A stretch of DNA of 64,000 bases from JAIVGV01 sp032229975 (GCA_032229975.1 JAVXVG010000008.1:224672-288671), one strand, 5' to 3'; positions 26,949-36,484 are shown, numbered from the stretch's first letter. Numbers and translations: made by a program. Notes: generated from the letters alone by a model not told the origin.

Positions 26949-27845
26949 ATGTCCTATTCAAGTAACGGCAATCTCGAACACCTCGTCGAGCAGATCACGG
27001 ACGTGATCGTGGCGCGGCTGAATGGCGATGCCGACTCGCAGGCGAAGATGTGCGGGTGCGGTTCGACGTGCTTCAATCGTTGCCCGGAGAGGATGCAGCG
27101 CGTCGTCGATGCGGGTGCGTCGCGTATCGGGCTCGTGTTGGGTGAGACGGCGACGGCGCGCGATTGGTCGAGTCTCGTCGATCATACTTTGCTGAAGCCC
27201 GAAGCGAGCGACGCGGACATACGCAAGTTGTGCGAGGAGGCGGCCCAGTATCGCTTCGCGAGCGTGTGCGTGAACCCGACGTGGGTGCGCGCGGCGGCGT
27301 GCAATCTGCGCGGGTCGAACGTGCCGGTCTGCACGGTCGTCGGCTTCCCCTTAGGCGCGACGCTCGCGGACGTGAAGGCGTATGAGGCGCGGCGCGCGAT
27401 CTTCGACGGGGCGCGCGAGGTAGACATGGTCATCAACATCGGCGCGCTCAAGAGCAACGACGATTGCGCGGTCGAACAGGACATACGCGCGGTCGTCGAG
27501 GCGTCGCACGAGTATGACGTGCTGGTGAAAGTGATCATCGAGGCGGCCCTGTTGACGGATGACGAGAAGGTGCGCGCGTGTCTCGCGGCGAAGCGCGCGG
27601 GCGCGGACTTCGTCAAGACTTCGACGGGCTTCGCCAAGCATGGGGCCACCGTGGCGGACGTGGCGTTGATGCGTCGCACGGTCGGCGCAGAGATGGGCGT
27701 CAAAGCTGCGGGCGGCGTGAAGGGAATTGAAGATGCGCGCGCGATGGTGGAAGCGGGTGCGACGAGGATCGGCGCAAGCGTCGGAGTCAAGATCGCGCAA
27801 GAGGCTTCGGGCGTGAAGACTGCGCCGGGTGCGGCGGCTTACTGA
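26949..27845 (+). CDS. deoC: deoxyribose-phosphate aldolase with Cys-rich N-terminal extension
   Basis: The C-terminal 220 or so residues form a DeoC TIM barrel that splits 2-deoxyribose 5-phosphate into acetaldehyde and glyceraldehyde 3-phosphate. It has DHTLLKPEA, VDMVINIGALKS, KVIIEAALL and the Schiff-base lysine region FVKTSTGF, then GVKAAGGVK. The first 75 residues are extra: an amphipathic helix (NLEHLVEQITDVIVARLNG) like an encapsulation peptide, then a cluster of four Cys (about 35-47, CGCG..C...C) that could bind metal or Fe-S. TAGGAG precedes the ATG. Together with RpiB it recalls sugar-phosphate-using microcompartments, but no shell gene is in the window. Confidence 0.9.
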   Translation: MSYSSNGNLEHLVEQITDVIVARLNGDADSQAKMCGCGSTCFNRCPERMQRVVDAGASRIGLVLGETATARDWSSLVDHTLLKPEASDADIRKLCEEAAQYRFASVCVNPTWVRAAACNLRGSNVPVCTVVGFPLGATLADVKAYEARRAIFDGAREVDMVINIGALKSNDDCAVEQDIRAVVEASHEYDVLVKVIIEAALLTDDEKVRACLAAKRAGADFVKTSTGFAKHGATVADVALMRRTVGAEMGVKAAGGVKGIEDARAMVEAGATRIGASVGVKIAQEASGVKTAPGAAAY

Positions 27846-27920
27846 GCCGTTCATCCTCTGTCATTTTATGCTGCGCGATAGACTCGTCTTCAAATAATCG
27901 AACGGGGCAGGGGACTCGTC

Positions 27921-29216
27921 ATGGCTGAGCGGCACGATATTCTGGCGGTCATACTCGGCGGCGGCGCGGGCTCGCGGCTGTTCCCTCTGACGCGGCAACG
28001 TTCGAAACCCGCCGTGCCGATCGCGGGCAAGTATCGACTCGTCGATATCCCGATCTCGAACTGCATCAACTCGGACATCATCAACATCTACGTCCTCACG
28101 CAGTACAACTCCGCATCTCTGAATCGACACATCGGTCGCACCTATCGCTTCTCGCGCTTCAGTGATGGCTTCGTCGAGATTCTTGCCGCCGAGCAGACGC
28201 CCGACTCGCCGCAGTGGTTTCAAGGGACGGCGGACGCTGTGAGACAAGTGCTGCCGCACATACGCGACTGGCGCATCGACACGCTTCTGATCCTCTCCGG
28301 CGATCATCTCTATCGCATGGACTATCGAAAGTTTCTCGCGCGCCACTTCGAGTCGAAAGCGGACGTGACCGTCTCGGTCATCCCGTTCGTGCGCGAGGCG
28401 GCGGAAGAGTTTGGCTTGCTCAAAGCGGACGCGACGGGGCGCATCACGGAATTTCGCGAGAAGCCGAAGGGCGCGGCTCTCGAAGAGATGCGTGTGGATA
28501 CGACCGCCTTCGGCTTGAGCGCGGAGGAGGCCGCGCGCCGGCCTTTCCTCGCGTCGATGGGCATCTATGTTTTCGACTATAAGAAGCTCGAGGGCCTGCT
28601 TAGCCAGAACAGCAAGTGGGTCGATTTCGGGCGCGAGGTTATCCCGGCGGCGATCCAGAACTACAACGTGCAGGCATTCCTCTTCGACGACTACTGGGCC
28701 GACATCGGAACGATCTCCGCCTTCCATTCGGCGAACCTCGATCTCACGACACCCGTCCCGCGCTTCAACCTCTTCGATGCGAAGTATCCGATCTACTCAC
28801 GCGCGCGCTACCTCCCGCCATCGAAGATTCACGACTCGGAGATCGCCGATTCGATCATCAGCGAGGGCTGCATCATCCGGCGCGCGCTCCTGCGTCGATC
28901 AATCATCGGCCTTCGCGCGCGCATCGAGCCCGGGGCCGTCCTCGAAGAGACTTACCTCATGGGCGCGGACTTCTATCAAACGGTCGAAGAGGTGCGCGCC
29001 GACGCCGCAGCCGGACTCCCGCGCATCGGCATCGGCGAGAACACCATCATTCGCCGCGCCATCGTCGATAAGAACGCGCGCATCGGCGCAAACTGCCGAC
29101 TGCTCAACGAGGCTGGCATCGAGAATGCCGACCACGAAGAAGCGGGCTACTACATACGCGACCGCATCATCATCGTGTCGAAGAACGCGACGGTGAAAGA
29201 TGGAACTATCGTATGA
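27921..29216 (+). CDS. glgC: glucose-1-phosphate adenylyltransferase
   Basis: Makes ADP-glucose for glycogen synthesis. The 431-residue protein has the nucleotidyltransferase opening LGGGAGSRLFPLTRQRSKPA, the substrate loop FQGTADAVRQ, and GDHLYRMDYRKF. A C-terminal left-handed beta-helix (about 300-431) has hexapeptide-like repeats (IIRRAIVDKNARIG). The length is typical for bacterial and plant-type GlgC. A heptad array starts at the base right after its stop codon. Confidence 0.95.
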   Translation: MAERHDILAVILGGGAGSRLFPLTRQRSKPAVPIAGKYRLVDIPISNCINSDIINIYVLTQYNSASLNRHIGRTYRFSRFSDGFVEILAAEQTPDSPQWFQGTADAVRQVLPHIRDWRIDTLLILSGDHLYRMDYRKFLARHFESKADVTVSVIPFVREAAEEFGLLKADATGRITEFREKPKGAALEEMRVDTTAFGLSAEEAARRPFLASMGIYVFDYKKLEGLLSQNSKWVDFGREVIPAAIQNYNVQAFLFDDYWADIGTISAFHSANLDLTTPVPRFNLFDAKYPIYSRARYLPPSKIHDSEIADSIISEGCIIRRALLRRSIIGLRARIEPGAVLEETYLMGADFYQTVEEVRADAAAGLPRIGIGENTIIRRAIVDKNARIGANCRLLNEAGIENADHEEAGYYIRDRIIIVSKNATVKDGTIV

Positions 29217-29354
29217 AACGATGAACGCGGAATGATGAACGATGAAGTAAGAACTTAATCACGACAATAAAGGTTAAGGGCCGGATCGAAGAGGCCGGAA
29301 GAGAAATTGATCGACTTCTCTTCCGGCCTCTTCGTTCAACATTCATCGTTTCGC
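29217..29354. repeat. heptad-word array around the glgC/VWA convergent gap
   Basis: Five 7-base words of the form AACGATG start at 29217, directly after the glgC stop. On the far side of a strong hairpin a shorter complementary stretch (29334-29354, ATTCATC, GTTTCGC) lies before the VWA stop. The left word is nearly the same as that used at 44406. Confidence 0.6.
29288..29333. terminator. bidirectional hairpin between glgC and the VWA gene
   Basis: A perfect 18-bp stem: 29288-29305 pairs with 29316-29333 around a 10-base loop. It lies between convergent genes. There is no long T-tract on either side. Confidence 0.7.
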
Positions 29355-29359
29355 GCACA

Positions 29360-30784
29360 TCACTCGTACTGCGGAGCGGTAGTGATCAAAGGCTGGCTGT
29401 TGATTGTCGGGCGCGTGCGTCGCTGTGTGCCGTTCGTCTGCTGCGCGTTGTTTGCGTTCTGCGAGCCGACGATGTAACTGTCGCGCGCTTGCACGGCGAG
29501 GTCTGGGCGCGTCGTGCGTACCTTGATCTGTCTGCGTTCACCCGCGCTCGCGGGCTGCTTCGGGTAGTAGCCGAGACTGTACTGTCGTCGCAACTCTTCG
29601 GCGACGAGCGCGAAGGTGGAAGAGAGATCGCGATTGTCGTCGGCGCGGTAGCGACGCGCGCCCGAAGCCGTGGCGAGATCGCCGAGGTATCGGTCGCCGC
29701 GCTCGTACTCTTCGCGCGTGCAGCCCGTGCAGTTGGTGGCCCCGCCGCCACCGGGATAGCCTCCGCCACCGCGACCGCCGCCGCGACTTCCGCCGATGGT
29801 GACGCCGCCGCCGAAGATAGTGCCGAGGATGTCTGCGACAGTGTCGCTATCGCGGCGCGAGCCTCCGCCGCGACGGCCACCTCCGCCGCCGCCCGGATAA
29901 CCACCACCGCGCGGATAGCCCCCGCCCCCGTTGCCCCCACCGCTCTGCGTACTCCAAGTGTCGTACTGCACTGCGTAGATGAGCGAGTCGGCCTCTTCGG
30001 CGTCGCGCACGGTCGATTGATAGCTGGCCCGTCGGCTCGTCGTGTCAACGCCGTCGGTGAAGACGACGATTGCCTTGCGACCTTCGATGCGATTGAGACG
30101 CTCGTGTATGACGAAATCGACGGCGTCGTAGAGGCGCGTGCCCTCGCCGCGTTGCGCGCGTCGGATGGCAGAGCGCAGAGCGTTGCGGTCGTTCGTCGCT
30201 TCACAAAGCACGCGCACCTCGTCGTCGAAGGAGACGACGATGACACGATCATCGGGCCGGAGTTGATCGACGAAGGAGATCGCGGCGTCCTGCATCTCCT
30301 CCATGCGATAGCGCGTGGAGCCGGAAGTGTCTATCAGCAGCGCGACGGTGAAAGGCTTCTCGGTGGTCGCGAAGTAGGCCACCTGTTGCTCGACGCCGTT
30401 CTCGTAGATGCGAAAATCTTCCTTGCGCAGATCGGGAATGTATTTGCCGACGCGATCCGTCACGCTCACAGGGATCGTCACGAGCGTCGTGTTGACGCTG
30501 ATCACTTCGCTCTCGTCAACATCAACGGGCCCGTTCGACGCGGATGGGCGTGCACCCGAAGGCTGATCGTTCGTCGCGATTGCGCCGCCAAGCACAGGCG
30601 GACGGCGCGGCGTCTGAGTCGAAGCATCGTTCGCGTCGTCACCCGCGCGCTGATCGCTGCTCTGCTGCTGCGATGCGCTCGCCGTCGAGCCGACACGACG
30701 CGCGCGCGTCTGCGCTGTGGCTGCGGGCGAGAGCGCAAAGACGCAGAGCGCGAGGAAGAGTGCGAGCGCGACGGACTTTTTCAT
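29360..30784 (-). CDS. secreted VWA-domain protein with a glycine-rich insertion
   Basis: A 474-residue exported protein of the acidobacterial VWFA-related type. I start it at the ATG at 30784 (AAAGGAG upstream), giving a signal peptide ending at ATAQ (about 24). A disordered linker runs to about 85. The family's N-terminal beta domain (VTIPVSVTDRVGKYIPDLRKED) is followed by a VWA domain with MIDAS D152-T-S-G-S156. A roughly 70-residue glycine-rich segment with GGGYP-like units (about 281-349) plus a CTGC pair (352-355) splits the C-terminal part of the VWA domain. The end (LGYYPKQPASAGERRQIKV) is family-typical. It lies downstream of a paralogue (30927-32012). Confidence 0.88.
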   Translation of the reverse strand: MKKSVALALFLALCVFALSPAATAQTRARRVGSTASASQQQSSDQRAGDDANDASTQTPRRPPVLGGAIATNDQPSGARPSASNGPVDVDESEVISVNTTLVTIPVSVTDRVGKYIPDLRKEDFRIYENGVEQQVAYFATTEKPFTVALLIDTSGSTRYRMEEMQDAAISFVDQLRPDDRVIVVSFDDEVRVLCEATNDRNALRSAIRRAQRGEGTRLYDAVDFVIHERLNRIEGRKAIVVFTDGVDTTSRRASYQSTVRDAEEADSLIYAVQYDTWSTQSGGGNGGGGYPRGGGYPGGGGGGRRGGGSRRDSDTVADILGTIFGGGVTIGGSRGGGRGGGGYPGGGGATNCTGCTREEYERGDRYLGDLATASGARRYRADDNRDLSSTFALVAEELRRQYSLGYYPKQPASAGERRQIKVRTTRPDLAVQARDSYIVGSQNANNAQQTNGTQRRTRPTINSQPLITTAPQYE

Positions 30785-30926
30785 TTTGAAGCGTGCTCCT
30801 TTGAGTTCAGACGGGCGCGGGAGAGCGCAATGGACAACAGCTTTGATTCTCGCGAAGGAGAAGGGGATGCACGGAAAGTTATTGTTGCAAATCATGCGCG
30901 AAAGTGATCGAACGCGTTGCATCACC

Positions 30927-32012
30927 TCAGTCTTTGGAGAGCGCGGCGACCGGGCCTGAAAGATCGTCGCGTTGTGAAACCCTGCGCGGCTTGAAGACAT
31001 AAGCGGAGCGCGCGTGGACGACTGTGTCCGGCCCGCTCACAATCACTTTGAGCTTGCGTCGCTTGCCTTCGCCCGCGCGGTTGCGTGGGTAGTAGCCGAG
31101 GCTGTACTGCTGTCGCAACTCTGCGGCGATGCGCGCGAAGGATTCAGAGAGGCGGCTCACGTTGTCAGCCATGTAGTAGCGTCCGCCCGTCCGGTCGGCG
31201 AGCATCTGGAGAAAGAGCGTCGCGCGTCTGTAAGCGGTGGTGAGCGATTCGCCGCGCGAGGTGACGACGCCCGCCGTCGAGTCGCCGCGCGTGGAGGCTT
31301 CGACCGGAATGCCCGACACTTCGCCGACCACGTCGTACTGCACGGTGTAAACGAGTGCATCTGTCGCGTCAGCCGCAGTGACCGCCGCGAGCTGCGAGGC
31401 GCGGCTCGTCGTGTCGATGCCGTCCGTGAGAATGACGACCGCCTTGCGCCCTGCGACGAGGCGCAGGCGTTTGCCGACGATCTCTTGAATCGCATCGTGG
31501 ATGCTCGTGCCGCTGCCCGTCCTCGTGCGGTTGATCGCGGCATAGAGAATTTGCCGGTCGCCGGTTGCGTCGGCGAGCAGAGAGACCTTCTTATCGAAGG
31601 CCGCGATGAGGACGCGGTCGCCCGCGTGAAGCTGCTCGACGAAGGCGCGCGCCGCCGCCTGAATCTCCTCCCGCTTGAAGCGCGCCGAGTCGCTCATGTC
31701 GAGCAGCAGCGCGACGGTGAAAGGCTTGTCCGCAGTCTCGAAGAAGTTGATCTCCTGCTCGACATTGTCCTCAAAAACGTGGAAGTCCTCGCGCCGCAGA
31801 TCGGTGACGAAGCGACCGGCCCGATCAGAGACGCGCACGGGCACTGTGACGAGCGACGTGCTGACCGTCTCGACCTCGTCGTCCTTCCGCGTCTGCGCCG
31901 CAGGTGGTTGCTGTTGCTGCGCGCACACACAAGGCGGCATGAGGGCCATCAAAAGGGCCATCGAAGCGGCGTTGAGGCAGCAGAGCAGGGAGGCGAAGAT
32001 CATTCGTCTCAT
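30927..32012 (-). CDS. secreted VWA-domain protein
   Basis: A 361-residue paralogue of the neighbouring VWA proteins without the Gly-rich insertion. GGAAGGAG precedes the ATG. The signal peptide (about 1-31) contains Cys residues and ends near CVCAQ. MIDAS is D105-M-S-D-S109. The family ending LGYYPRNRAGEGKRRKLKV is present. The two adjacent paralogues on one strand (143-base gap) may be co-transcribed. Proteins of this type are numerous in Acidobacteriota, and their partners are not established. Confidence 0.87.
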   Translation of the reverse strand: MRRMIFASLLCCLNAASMALLMALMPPCVCAQQQQPPAAQTRKDDEVETVSTSLVTVPVRVSDRAGRFVTDLRREDFHVFEDNVEQEINFFETADKPFTVALLLDMSDSARFKREEIQAAARAFVEQLHAGDRVLIAAFDKKVSLLADATGDRQILYAAINRTRTGSGTSIHDAIQEIVGKRLRLVAGRKAVVILTDGIDTTSRASQLAAVTAADATDALVYTVQYDVVGEVSGIPVEASTRGDSTAGVVTSRGESLTTAYRRATLFLQMLADRTGGRYYMADNVSRLSESFARIAAELRQQYSLGYYPRNRAGEGKRRKLKVIVSGPDTVVHARSAYVFKPRRVSQRDDLSGPVAALSKD

Positions 32013-32111
32013 GTCGTGTGCTCCTTCCGGCGGGATGGCCCGTTGATGAGAGACGTGGGTCGGACGTGAAAAAGTTTCGTGCGTTTTGTTGATTCGTTTT
32101 GAGGCCGCGCC

Positions 32112-34745
32112 TCAATCAGTTGTTCTCGCGTTGCTCGTCGCAATCGAGTTCCAGATAAACGGCAGCGTGCCCCACGTCTGACCGCGATGCTGCGGACGGA
32201 AGCCGAAGAGGACGATGCGGCCCTTGCCCAGAGAGACTTCGGCGAGCGCGATCTTGCCCGCGAGATATTTCTCGCCGAGCAGCCAGCCCGAACGCAACGC
32301 GTCGCTTGCCGCGTAGCGCGCGACGACGCGCACTGTCTTGTCGTCGCCCGTCACGTCGAACGCGGAGCTGTTGATGAAGTAAGCGTCCGTGTCGTGCGCG
32401 AGCCCGCGCGCGAGCGGGCTCGCGGTGTCAACGTCGAGTCGCAAGACGGAGCCGGGACAATAGAATTCGGACGAGCGCACGCCTTCGAGGACATTCTTGA
32501 GCGGGAGTTTGAAACGCTTGATGGCAAGTTCGGTCGAGGCGTCGAAGCAGACGAGCGTGCCGCCGTCTTCGACGAAGCGACGCAAGGCTTCGACGCCCGC
32601 CTCCGTGATGCCGCCCGTCAACTCTTCCGGCGCAGTCCCTTTCGCGCGCCCTTCGACGATCTCACGCAGACGCATCGACGGCAGCACGATCACGTCGTAC
32701 TTCGCACGCAAATTTCCCGCGCGAATATCTTTGTCGAAGATGGATGAATACTTGACGTTGAACGTGTCGAAGACGTAGCGCGTCCAGCCCTCGTCCATCG
32801 AAGCAGTCCAACTTTTATAGAGCGCAAGACGCGCGCCGCTTTGCGCGAGCGGATTGATAACCGGAGAGGCCGCGCCAGACTTTAACGCGAGACCGAGATC
32901 GCGTCGCACGTCCGACTCATCCTCAAGCAGTGTCATGCGACGCTGGCCCACGGGCTCGCTCAACGAACGCACGAGTTTCGCCTCGACGCCCATCTGCATC
33001 GGTAGCGTCCAACCGGCCACATCATAGGGCCTTTCAGCCGCGCCGCCCGACGTGCGACGATCCGGATAGACCTGTGGCTCGAACAACGCGAGCACGTTGG
33101 CGCGATAAGGTTGCGCGAGCGGGATGAAATAACTGCCCGCCGGAATCTCGTGCGCCGCGCCGTCGGAGATGGTCGCGATCTCTGTCGTCTCACGTGTCGC
33201 CGTGCGCGTCTCGCGCGTCGCAGTTTGATCCGCGCTCGCGTCGCCTTCCGCCCCACGCGCGATCACATCTTCGTGCGTGATCTTTTTGATAATGCGCTGC
33301 GTCGCCGTCTCGCCGTGCATCTCGTGCTCTAATCTATAAACTTCGACGCCCTGCGCGCCGAGCGCGCCGATCATCTTCGCGACCGATTCATCGCGCCCCT
33401 GTCCGGGCGGGATGACATAGCCGATGGGCGCATCCTTCGCGCTTGCGAGCGAGAGTGCGCGCGTGCCGAGTTCGTAAAAGTTTCTAAGGTAGCGCGCGCG
33501 ATACTTCGCAGCCATCGAGAGCACGGCGCGCGAGGCGATCAACTCCATACGCATGATGTCGCGCGCTCTCCACGTGCCGCCCGGCCACGGATCGGGAAAG
33601 TTCGTTTGCGGAGTCGCGGGGAGGGCCGAGTCCATGCCGCGCGTCGATGAGCGCGCGAGCTGTTCGCGCGTGACGTTGAGCGGAGTCATCAGACGCGCGC
33701 TGGCAGCTTCGGTGAGGATGCCGATTGAGTTATGAAAATATGGTGCGGTGCGAAAGCCACCGTGCCACCAAGTGTCGTACAAAGCGTTCGTGACGACGCC
33801 CTGCACTCCCGCAGCCTCTTCGTCGGCGGCGATCTTGTGGCCGATGAGGCCGACCTCGCGCAGCAGCACGGGCGCGATGTGCGGGTTCGGCGGATCGTAG
33901 AAGGGCGGGACGAAGAAGCGCGATGATGTCGAGCCTTGTTGATGCACATCATAGACGACTTCGGGAAACCATTCTTTCCAGAAGAGACGCGTCAGGTTCT
34001 GCGTCTCTTTTAAATTGAGCATGAACCAGTCGCGGTTGTCGTCGTGCCCCGCGTAGTGATGATAAATCTCCGGCGGCTCCGTGCCCTCGTAAGGCGTGCC
34101 GAGAGTTTTACGATACCAGTCGGCGACGATCTGCACGCCGTCAGGATTGGCGGAAGGGACGAGCAGAAGGATCGTGTTCTGCAAAATCTCTCGCGTCTCT
34201 TCATCCTGTGCGGAGGCGAGTTCGTAAGCCAACTGCATCGACATCTGCGAGGCGACGATCTCTGTCGAATGGATCGAGCATGAGATGACGACGACCGTCT
34301 TGCCTTCGCGGACGAGTCGCTCGCGCTCTGCGTCTGACGGGACGAGGCGCGGGTCTGCAAGTCGCTTTTGAATGTCTTGGTACTTCGCGAGATCGCGTAT
34401 ATTCTCTGGCGCGCTGATAACGGCGACGATCATCGGGCGGCCCAGAGTCGTCTCTCCGATCTTCTGCACGCTGATGCGATCGCTTGCGGCATCGAGTCGC
34501 GCGAAGTATTTCGTGATCTGCGACCAGTCGGCGATCGTTCGATCATCGCCCGGCGCGAATCCCAACACCGACTGTGGCGTGGGCGGCGCGACCTGTGCGG
34601 TCACGATTACGTGCGGCGGATCGGCTGAGCCGGGCGATGCGCTCTTACGTTTCTGCGCGTGGACTTGATTGGACGAAAACGCATGCGGTAAGAGCGCGCA
34701 GGCGAGAAGGAGCGAGAGCGCGAGTCGGAGCAGTTGACGAGGCAA
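32112..34745 (-). CDS. M14-family zinc metallocarboxypeptidase (secreted)
   Basis: An 877-residue exported peptidase. The signal peptide ends near VHAQ (about 31). The M14 catalytic domain (about 70-420) carries zinc ligands H159-x-x-E162 (SIHSTE) and His268 (YDVHQQGS), substrate-binding NPDG and NRDW motifs, and the catalytic Glu346 (GILTEAAS). The remaining roughly 450 residues include a region like a class I glutamine-amidotransferase/flavodoxin-type fold (YDVIVLPSMRLREI ... GGTLVCFDAS), common in long secreted M14 proteins of this type. It probably trims peptides in the periplasm or outside the cell. It lies upstream of the VWA pair, 99 bases away. Confidence 0.9.
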   Translation of the reverse strand: MPRQLLRLALSLLLACALLPHAFSSNQVHAQKRKSASPGSADPPHVIVTAQVAPPTPQSVLGFAPGDDRTIADWSQITKYFARLDAASDRISVQKIGETTLGRPMIVAVISAPENIRDLAKYQDIQKRLADPRLVPSDAERERLVREGKTVVVISCSIHSTEIVASQMSMQLAYELASAQDEETREILQNTILLLVPSANPDGVQIVADWYRKTLGTPYEGTEPPEIYHHYAGHDDNRDWFMLNLKETQNLTRLFWKEWFPEVVYDVHQQGSTSSRFFVPPFYDPPNPHIAPVLLREVGLIGHKIAADEEAAGVQGVVTNALYDTWWHGGFRTAPYFHNSIGILTEAASARLMTPLNVTREQLARSSTRGMDSALPATPQTNFPDPWPGGTWRARDIMRMELIASRAVLSMAAKYRARYLRNFYELGTRALSLASAKDAPIGYVIPPGQGRDESVAKMIGALGAQGVEVYRLEHEMHGETATQRIIKKITHEDVIARGAEGDASADQTATRETRTATRETTEIATISDGAAHEIPAGSYFIPLAQPYRANVLALFEPQVYPDRRTSGGAAERPYDVAGWTLPMQMGVEAKLVRSLSEPVGQRRMTLLEDESDVRRDLGLALKSGAASPVINPLAQSGARLALYKSWTASMDEGWTRYVFDTFNVKYSSIFDKDIRAGNLRAKYDVIVLPSMRLREIVEGRAKGTAPEELTGGITEAGVEALRRFVEDGGTLVCFDASTELAIKRFKLPLKNVLEGVRSSEFYCPGSVLRLDVDTASPLARGLAHDTDAYFINSSAFDVTGDDKTVRVVARYAASDALRSGWLLGEKYLAGKIALAEVSLGKGRIVLFGFRPQHRGQTWGTLPFIWNSIATSNARTTD

Positions 34746-34773
34746 TCAAGAACCTCTTTCGCAAAAGACTTTG

Positions 34774-35643
34774 ATGGCAGAACAGGCTGAACTGAAAAGC
34801 GGTGCTGCAGAGTCTATCACAGGTGCGAGCGGCGCGCGCGCGGGTGATGAGGACGCGCGGCAGATCATACGCACGCCGCTCCCAGAAGTGCGCCCGACTC
34901 TGCGAGGGAGGCTGCACCAATGGTGGATATTTTTCGTCGCGGCGATGTTGCTACTCGTCGTCGGGCCCCCCATCATGACGGTGGCGTGGCTCGTCGGACG
35001 GCGTGAGTGGGTCTATCCGTGGGCCATCTGGGGCGGGCGGGCGTGGCTGCGAATGAGCGGGATGCGCGTGACGGTGCGCGGTCGTGAGCAACTCGATCCG
35101 CGCGAGACTTACATCTTCATCTCGAACCATCGCTCTTATCTCGACACTGCCACGCTCTTCGACTATACGGGGCGGCGCATCGGCTTGCTCGCCAAGAAGG
35201 AGCTGTTGAAAGTGCCGATCCTCGGCACGGGCATGGGCTTCGTCAACATCTTGGCGATTGATCGCACGAACCGCGAGCGAGCGATTGAGACGGTGCGCGT
35301 CGCAACGGAACGTATCCGTGCGGGCGTCTCCTTCGGCGTCTTTGCGGAGGGCACGCGCGCGCAACCCGGCGAATTGCTACCCTTCAAGAAGGGCGCGTTC
35401 CACATGGCGATTGATGCGGGCGTGCCTGTCGTGCCGGTCGCGATCAAGCACACGGATGTTTTGATGGGCAAGGGAACGGGGCTGGCTCGTTCGGGCACGA
35501 TTGAGATGGTCATTCTCCCGCCGATTGAGACGCGCGGGCTCTCGACGCAACGCGAAGAGGATGTGGCGCAGTTGATCTCACGGACGCGCACACAGATCGC
35601 CTCGGAGTTATCAGGCACGGCCAGCTCAGAGTTCACACTTTAG
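34774..35643 (+). CDS. plsC: 1-acyl-sn-glycerol-3-phosphate acyltransferase
   Basis: Acylates lysophosphatidate to phosphatidate in membrane lipid synthesis. The 289-residue protein has a transmembrane segment at about 51-75 and the catalytic HX4D motif at His119-Asp124 (NHRSYLD). The acyltransferase motif FAEGTRAQPGELLPFKKGAF follows, then the later block VPVVPVAIKHTDVLMGKG. The start is the ATG at 34774. The first 45 residues are polar and extra compared with short PlsC proteins. It is divergent from the M14 gene. Confidence 0.9.
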   Translation: MAEQAELKSGAAESITGASGARAGDEDARQIIRTPLPEVRPTLRGRLHQWWIFFVAAMLLLVVGPPIMTVAWLVGRREWVYPWAIWGGRAWLRMSGMRVTVRGREQLDPRETYIFISNHRSYLDTATLFDYTGRRIGLLAKKELLKVPILGTGMGFVNILAIDRTNRERAIETVRVATERIRAGVSFGVFAEGTRAQPGELLPFKKGAFHMAIDAGVPVVPVAIKHTDVLMGKGTGLARSGTIEMVILPPIETRGLSTQREEDVAQLISRTRTQIASELSGTASSEFTL

Positions 35644-36026
35644 CGTGCGTTTTCAGACAGCATGAAGACTGGAATCTGAACAAGAGTCGCACGCGAATGC
35701 GAACACCTGATATACTGTTCAAGTCTTCGATGCCTCGCGGGTTTCCGAGGTCACTCACCGCCCAGACCTTGCAACCGAGACGCGATCTGTTGCATCATAA
35801 GACAGTTACTCCTTCTCTCAGCGTATCAACGGTGATGCGCGCGTGCCTGCAAAGATAGGCGGCGGCGTTTGGATGGTTCGAGAGTAGGTTGATTTCAACT
35901 AGGTAGAAGCCGCTCTTTACTTGAAGAGCACTCGAACGCGAGCCTTCGCTGTCACCGTTACTCCGAAGCACACTCCGTCAAGAAAGCTTCTCAAGAGACT
36001 CCGCAAGAGGAGAAGGAAGACAAGTC
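35644..36026. other. intergenic; probable long 5' leader of the RRM gene
   Basis: No gene is seen. A TATACT box at 35711-35716 has no good -35. A small hairpin CCTCG...CGAGG lies at about 35733-35750. The stretch ends with an AGGAGAAGGA ribosome-binding region before 36027. Long leaders are common for RNA-binding or cold-shock genes that regulate themselves, but nothing here proves this. Confidence 0.3.
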
Positions 36027-36443
36027 ATGTCCATTAAACTTTACGTCGGCAACCTCTCATTCCAAACTTCCAGCGATGACCTGCGCGATCTGTTCGCACA
36101 GGCGGGCACGGTCGAAACGGCGAACGTCGTCGAAGACCGCGACACCGGCCGCTCGCGCGGCTTCGGCTTCGTCGAGATGGCAAACAAGGAAGAGGGCGAG
36201 GCGGCCATCGCGCAATTCAACGGCAAAGAGTTCAACGGTCGCAACCTGACCGTGAACGAAGCGCGCCCGCGCGAAGATCGCGGCGGACGCGGCGGCGGCG
36301 GCGGTGGTCGCGGCGGCTTCGGCGGCGGTGGCGGCGGCGGTCGTGGTGGCTACGGCGGCGGCGGTGGTGGCAACCGCGCAGGCGGTGGCGGCTATGGCGG
36401 CGGCAGTGGCGGCGGTGGCGGCAACCGCGAGCCCCGCTGGTAA
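36027..36443 (+). CDS. RRM-type RNA-binding protein with glycine-rich tail
   Basis: A 138-residue protein with a single RNA recognition motif: RNP2 KLYVGNLS at about 4-11 and RNP1 RGFGFVEM at about 45-52. The tail (about 90-138) is made of Gly-rich runs with Arg and Tyr (RGG/GYGGG type), a pattern seen in bacterial and plant glycine-rich RNA-binding proteins. It probably acts as an RNA chaperone, often cold-induced. It is followed by an intrinsic terminator and then a DEAD-box helicase, a sensible functional neighbour. Confidence 0.93.
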   Translation: MSIKLYVGNLSFQTSSDDLRDLFAQAGTVETANVVEDRDTGRSRGFGFVEMANKEEGEAAIAQFNGKEFNGRNLTVNEARPREDRGGRGGGGGGRGGFGGGGGGGRGGYGGGGGGNRAGGGGYGGGSGGGGGNREPRW

Positions 36444-36484
36444 GCGGCGCGGCAGCAAGCCGAGCAGCGACTCTCTAACGAAAG

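Noticed and set aside
29489..30907. 472-residue open frame opposite the Gly-rich VWA gene
   Set aside because: Shadow of a high-GC gene: Ala/Arg/Val-rich, no start signal, and the opposite strand has clear signal peptide and VWA motifs.
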